Assembly (NCBI GenBank): GCA_030141605.1
Contig: JAQGDQ010000163.1
Location: 1 to 64,000 of the forward strand
Direction of reading: 5' to 3'
DNA length: 64,000 bases
Source: Tubiluchus corallicola
Lineage: Eukaryota; Priapulida; Priapulimorpha; Priapulimorphida; Tubiluchidae
Shown here: positions 60,346-64,000 of the stretch, one piece after another
Numbering within the stretch: position 1 is the first letter of the stretch
Layout: each line of letters begins with the position of its first letter
Notes under the pieces: model-generated
The model's database searches: none
Told to the model about the DNA's origin: nothing
What the model saw: only the letters and a program-made list of their open reading frames with translations
Translations under genes and position numbers: made by a program

Positions 60346-63300
60346 AGTCAGGTCTTATCATACAGAAAATTTATGCGATATCAAATACAATTATGAAGTT
60401 AGTAACCAGTTACTGACTAATGACTGAGATCATTTGCATATGCCATAACAATGTGAATATAGAAGGACCCGGAATTTTCTAACAGCTTAAACTTTGTGTT
60501 CTTTGCAAAAGGCAGGCAGCTATAGAACCCAGCTTCACCCAGGCACAGACAAATTAAGTGCAAATTAAAGTACAAAAGTCTTTTGTTTTTCACAGTAGAG
60601 ATATCATTGCTAATGCTCCGATCTCTCAGCTCTAGGGAGATAATATCCTTCTAAATATTTAAATCCGGTTCTTCATTTACTGCTTTCTATTTCTGTGCTT
60701 AGAAACATTTTGCTGTTGGTGAAAAAGCTAAGTGCAATTGCAGATTTATAAATAGAAAAAGCCAACAGAGTCTCTCTACTGCGGAAATGAGCCAATTAGA
60801 GCAATTTTCCCTGTGTATTGTCGACTTTCCTGAACTCCTTTCTGGAGCGTTTGCTAAGTTGCAAGAAATTGTGACAGAAATTGTTATGCTTTTACCGATT
60901 TGAATGGTACGCTTCAAAGAGAAAAAGAAAGCTCATTTTGCAACTGTTTCTGTATTTATGATAACTGCAAGTGTATTGGCAAAATGTTTTTTCATCCAAC
61001 TGCCATGAGTATTGATTAGCCATTACAAGATTAACTCTTTAGCACACAAACATAAAATTACAGGTCCAACGTACATCAAATTGCTGCATTGGGTAGTTTG
61101 ACATTTCAGGCTTCTTCTTGGTAACATTAGAAAATGTGTCCTCATACCTTTTACTAGCAACAAAATGCTGAAAAATCAATCAAATTGAAATCAGAGGAAG
61201 AACTTTTCCCAGATAAAGCAAAGTTTTCCGTTTAGAGACTATAGATGAGTGACGTAGTAACGAGTTCTGGACAGCAGAATAGTAGTACATATTCTGTATG
61301 TTTTTGTAATTCTGTCTGTGAGAGGTTATCGACTATTCCTTCGATTAATGAACTAATGACTCGTTGCTAAATACAAGGAAACCGCGTGTAGAAATGGCTA
61401 GAAACATCCAGTAGGTGTTCCAGAAAGTCTGTGGAATAAAAGTCTGAATACAAGGCAGTTAGTGTTGTCCACAGTTAAGGGGTAGTATCTCATGATAGTA
61501 GCTGTAGAAAGGTTCGGCAAGGCCACTGACAGTTGTGGTCAAAAGGTACAAGGAAAGCAGCCTGAAATATTGACCAGCATTGTTTCATGCAAGGACAAAT
61601 AATAATCTTCTGCAAGTGCAGAATGTCATTAGTTATCCACTCCAATGGTAGATGCATGAGTAGGGCATTTAATAGCATTTGTGTATCTGTCCACAAGGGG
61701 TGAAACTATAATCACCAAACTTGGCACAGGGATAGGGCTGTGAGAAACCTGAAAATTGAATTGAATTGAATTTGTTTATTTCACAGGTGAATAATATATA
61801 TATGTACCATAGTAGTCCTTGATATGTACCAAAAGGTACACATTTAGTGTAAGGTCACTATATCTTCACTTGTGCCAACACTACCCTCTGTCACATTGGT
61901 TACATGCTGCTTGCGAGGAAGGCATTACTATTTAACTGTTAGCCTCCGCCCAATCTGGGCTTCCCTGTTATATGTGGGTATACTGACTCCAAAAGGATGT
62001 GGGTATGCATTTCTAATGAGTGCCCTCTAAGTCTGACAGCGGACTTCTTAAAATGTGTGATATTCAGCATAGTAGCCATGGCTGTTAAGCTTTACATTGA
62101 ATTAGCTATTAGAGGATGTAGTCCGTACTTTTCTTTGATTTACAAACCTAATGTTATTTACTGATTAATGAAGAGTGATGGTTGGAATGCTTTTCTATTA
62201 TAATGCTAAACTGAAAAGCAAACGTTTACTACAACTGCAGGAGTGACTTGCATACAAAATACACAAGCTTCCTTTGCTTTTCATAGGCTTCATTTCTCCG
62301 TGTTTGCTTTACTTGGCGAAAAGTAATCTCCCAATTTAGTTAGCGTTAATTGCTTCAAGAGCAAACTTAATTAAATTTTTGGAAGATCGACATCTTTGTT
62401 CAATTGTGTTAGGTTTTGCTGAGGATAAATTAGTTGTTTTTCTTTGTCTCTGACTTACATGAAACTCATGAAGACTATTACACAAACAGTAGTGACTTAA
62501 CAAAACTAAACTGCTCACTAACATTTTAAAATTAAAAATCGAGATCTACAAAATTATGAAAATATTCGCTATTAAAACAATACATCAGGATGAAATTATC
62601 GCAAAGGACGAAAGCATGTACAGAAGAACCATTAGAATGGTATCAAGTTTTAGTGAAATTATCTCCAGCCATAAAAGTCTTTGGTTATTGACATCTCTCA
62701 AATGCCATTGTGAAAGGCAAGACATGTTTCGAAAATTCAAAAACTTACATGAAATTGAGTTTGTAATAAAATTGGTAACAGGAAGATGAGAAAACCAATT
62801 CACCAGTGGCCACACCTAACGACACCTACAAATTAGAAAAAATAACTAAAATAATATATGGAAGCTGTTCCATTATATTCCACTGTTAATAATTGTGAAG
62901 TTTCATGCTAGCATGACATTCACAAAGCTGAGAGCACAGCCATATGTTAGAGCCTTCAATTTGATGAAGTTAACATATTTCAATGGAGCAGAAGTGTTCT
63001 GTGTTACTGTTTTGTTTAAATTTAAGCTATATTGAATATGCACTGGGCGCATGAGCTAAAGAAGCAGGTCAACTTAAGACAATATGCTTTAATTCTGACA
63101 ACCAGTCAAATTTACCATTCATATTCGCGAATGGCGGTGGCACTAGCCAAAAAAGAAGGGTTGTTAGCCTGTATGCATCATCCTTTACCTCTTGTAATGG
63201 TTCGTGTTTGCCAGGAGCTGTTATTCACCGAAAATCAGTGAACGCAAAATTTCTTCCCATTAACCTTCAATGTTCACATGTTCGTAGGATTGGCAAATCT

Positions 63301-63691
63301 CTACAATGCATAAATAAGCTAGTAATGTGTCATAAATAGCATCAGCACTATGCTGCATTCCTAATCCTTGATCAGTGGGTTAACAAAAGCCTGAACTACA
63401 TCGTTTAATAATGCGCAATTACTGATTAGTCACGCAAGCTAGCATAATTTTACCATGCCTGAGGTGAAAAGTATCGATTCTTTATTGATATTGTGTTTGT
63501 TGTATTGCTTTAACCCGACAGCTGACATTGATCCGGCATTTCTAAACCATAGCCAGAAGTTTCACTGTTTTCTGTGCAACCTTGCATAAAATTCTTACTG
63601 AAGCACATCTCTTTAACATAAGTTCTTAAAACACACATGATTTTTTCGCACACAATAATCATGATTTGTTAAACTTTACGCTGAACTTTTA

Positions 63692-63713
63692 CACTCACTC
63701 ACTCACTCACTTA
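63692..63713 (+). repeat. ACTC microsatellite
   Basis: About five CACT units in a row. Confidence 0.9.
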
Positions 63714-63734
63714 ATCATGTGACTAATTAATGTC

Positions 63735-63960
63735 ATTTGGGTTTCACAGCAGAAACAGCAGCCACACCCTTTTTCCACTCCTCCAGATTTTCCAGTCTTA
63801 CTATTTGATCTAGAGTGCCCACGTCTACCTCCATCCTAGGTCTTATTAGTGGCATGCACTGATATTCTCAATCCAGGACCCGACTGATTCTCTATGAACG
63901 TTTTTCAGCATTCCTGACAGTGATATCTGGCAGTACACGAATCCTTAAGTGGAAGGTTTT
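63735..63960 (-). pseudogene. Decayed coding-like stretch, unrecognised
   Basis: One minus-strand frame reads RIRVLPDITVRNAEKRS, stop, then after a second stop MPLIRPRMEVDVGTLDQIVR and LENLEEWKKGVAAVSAVKPK before a third stop. The amino-acid composition looks protein-like and the region is less AT-rich than its surroundings. It may be a transposon protein remnant. I do not recognise the family. Confidence 0.25.
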
Positions 63961-64000
63961 TTACTGTGGCTGCTCATTTAGTCTGGCTCTTGAGAATTGA

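Larger units (their letters stand above)
57205..64000 (+). other. SLC2A13: SLC2A13 intron, open at the right edge
   Basis: No sequence resembling the next SLC2A13 exon (the IASMTVPVYIAE region) is found, so the intron exceeds 6.8 kb. Contents listed separately: purine tract, hairpin palindrome with AT repeats, probable LINE 3' end, an ACTC microsatellite and a decayed coding-like stretch. The remainder is AT-rich without recognisable features. Confidence 0.6.

Overview
The window is nuclear DNA from an invertebrate animal. It is AT-rich, its genes are small-exon/large-intron with GT..AG junctions, and it is littered with short transposon relics. The genes are animal families: an EGF-repeat membrane protein, small secreted cysteine-rich proteins, the p38 target kinase MAPKAPK2/3, and the proton/myo-inositol carrier SLC2A13. 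The phylum cannot be read from the sequence. Several matches to a CTCF-like core motif would fit a bilaterian, but that is weak evidence.

Layout. 1-1644 (-): a broken retrotransposon ORF1-like gene with a CxxC segment, a coiled coil and an SGNH-hydrolase domain that runs off the left edge. 3025-6540 (+): the 3' part of a gene for a type I membrane protein with at least 12 EGF repeats, a half WAP-like module, one membrane helix and a short tail. 7815-9965 and 12294-15136 (+): two tandem paralogues, each with three coding exons, for secreted proteins of 117 and 115 aa. Each joins an N-terminal cysteine domain I do not recognise to a C-terminal IGFBP-like half domain. 17156-18781 (+): an intact, intron-free ALDH7A1 (antiquitin). 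18782-25385: long intergenic stretch. 25386-51792 (-): a complete 10-exon MAPKAPK2/3 gene of 388 aa, with every splice phase checked by hand. 51793-56638: head-to-head spacer and probable first intron of the next gene. 56639-57204 (+): first coding exon of SLC2A13, with several upstream ORFs. The rest of that gene lies right of the window, so 57205-64000 is mostly its intron.

Mobile DNA. A 1315-bp hAT-type element (41351-42665) has 23-bp perfect terminal repeats and an 8-bp target duplication, and carries a younger 96-bp hAT-type MITE with its own 8-bp duplication. A 351-bp GC-rich inverted-repeat element, a two-copy MITE family with TTAGGG-like cores, a CGTGTCACACAG-ended family with a captured reverse transcriptase fragment, a tRNA-derived SINE, a probable LINE 3' end and a Tigger-like terminus are also present. 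Other structure includes a nine-copy 67-bp minisatellite 24 bp from a MAPKAPK2 splice donor and a 102-bp hairpin palindrome with 40-bp perfect arms.

Most novel biology: the tandem secreted cysteine-rich pair. Their N-terminal half is more conserved than their IGFBP-like half and matches no domain I can name.
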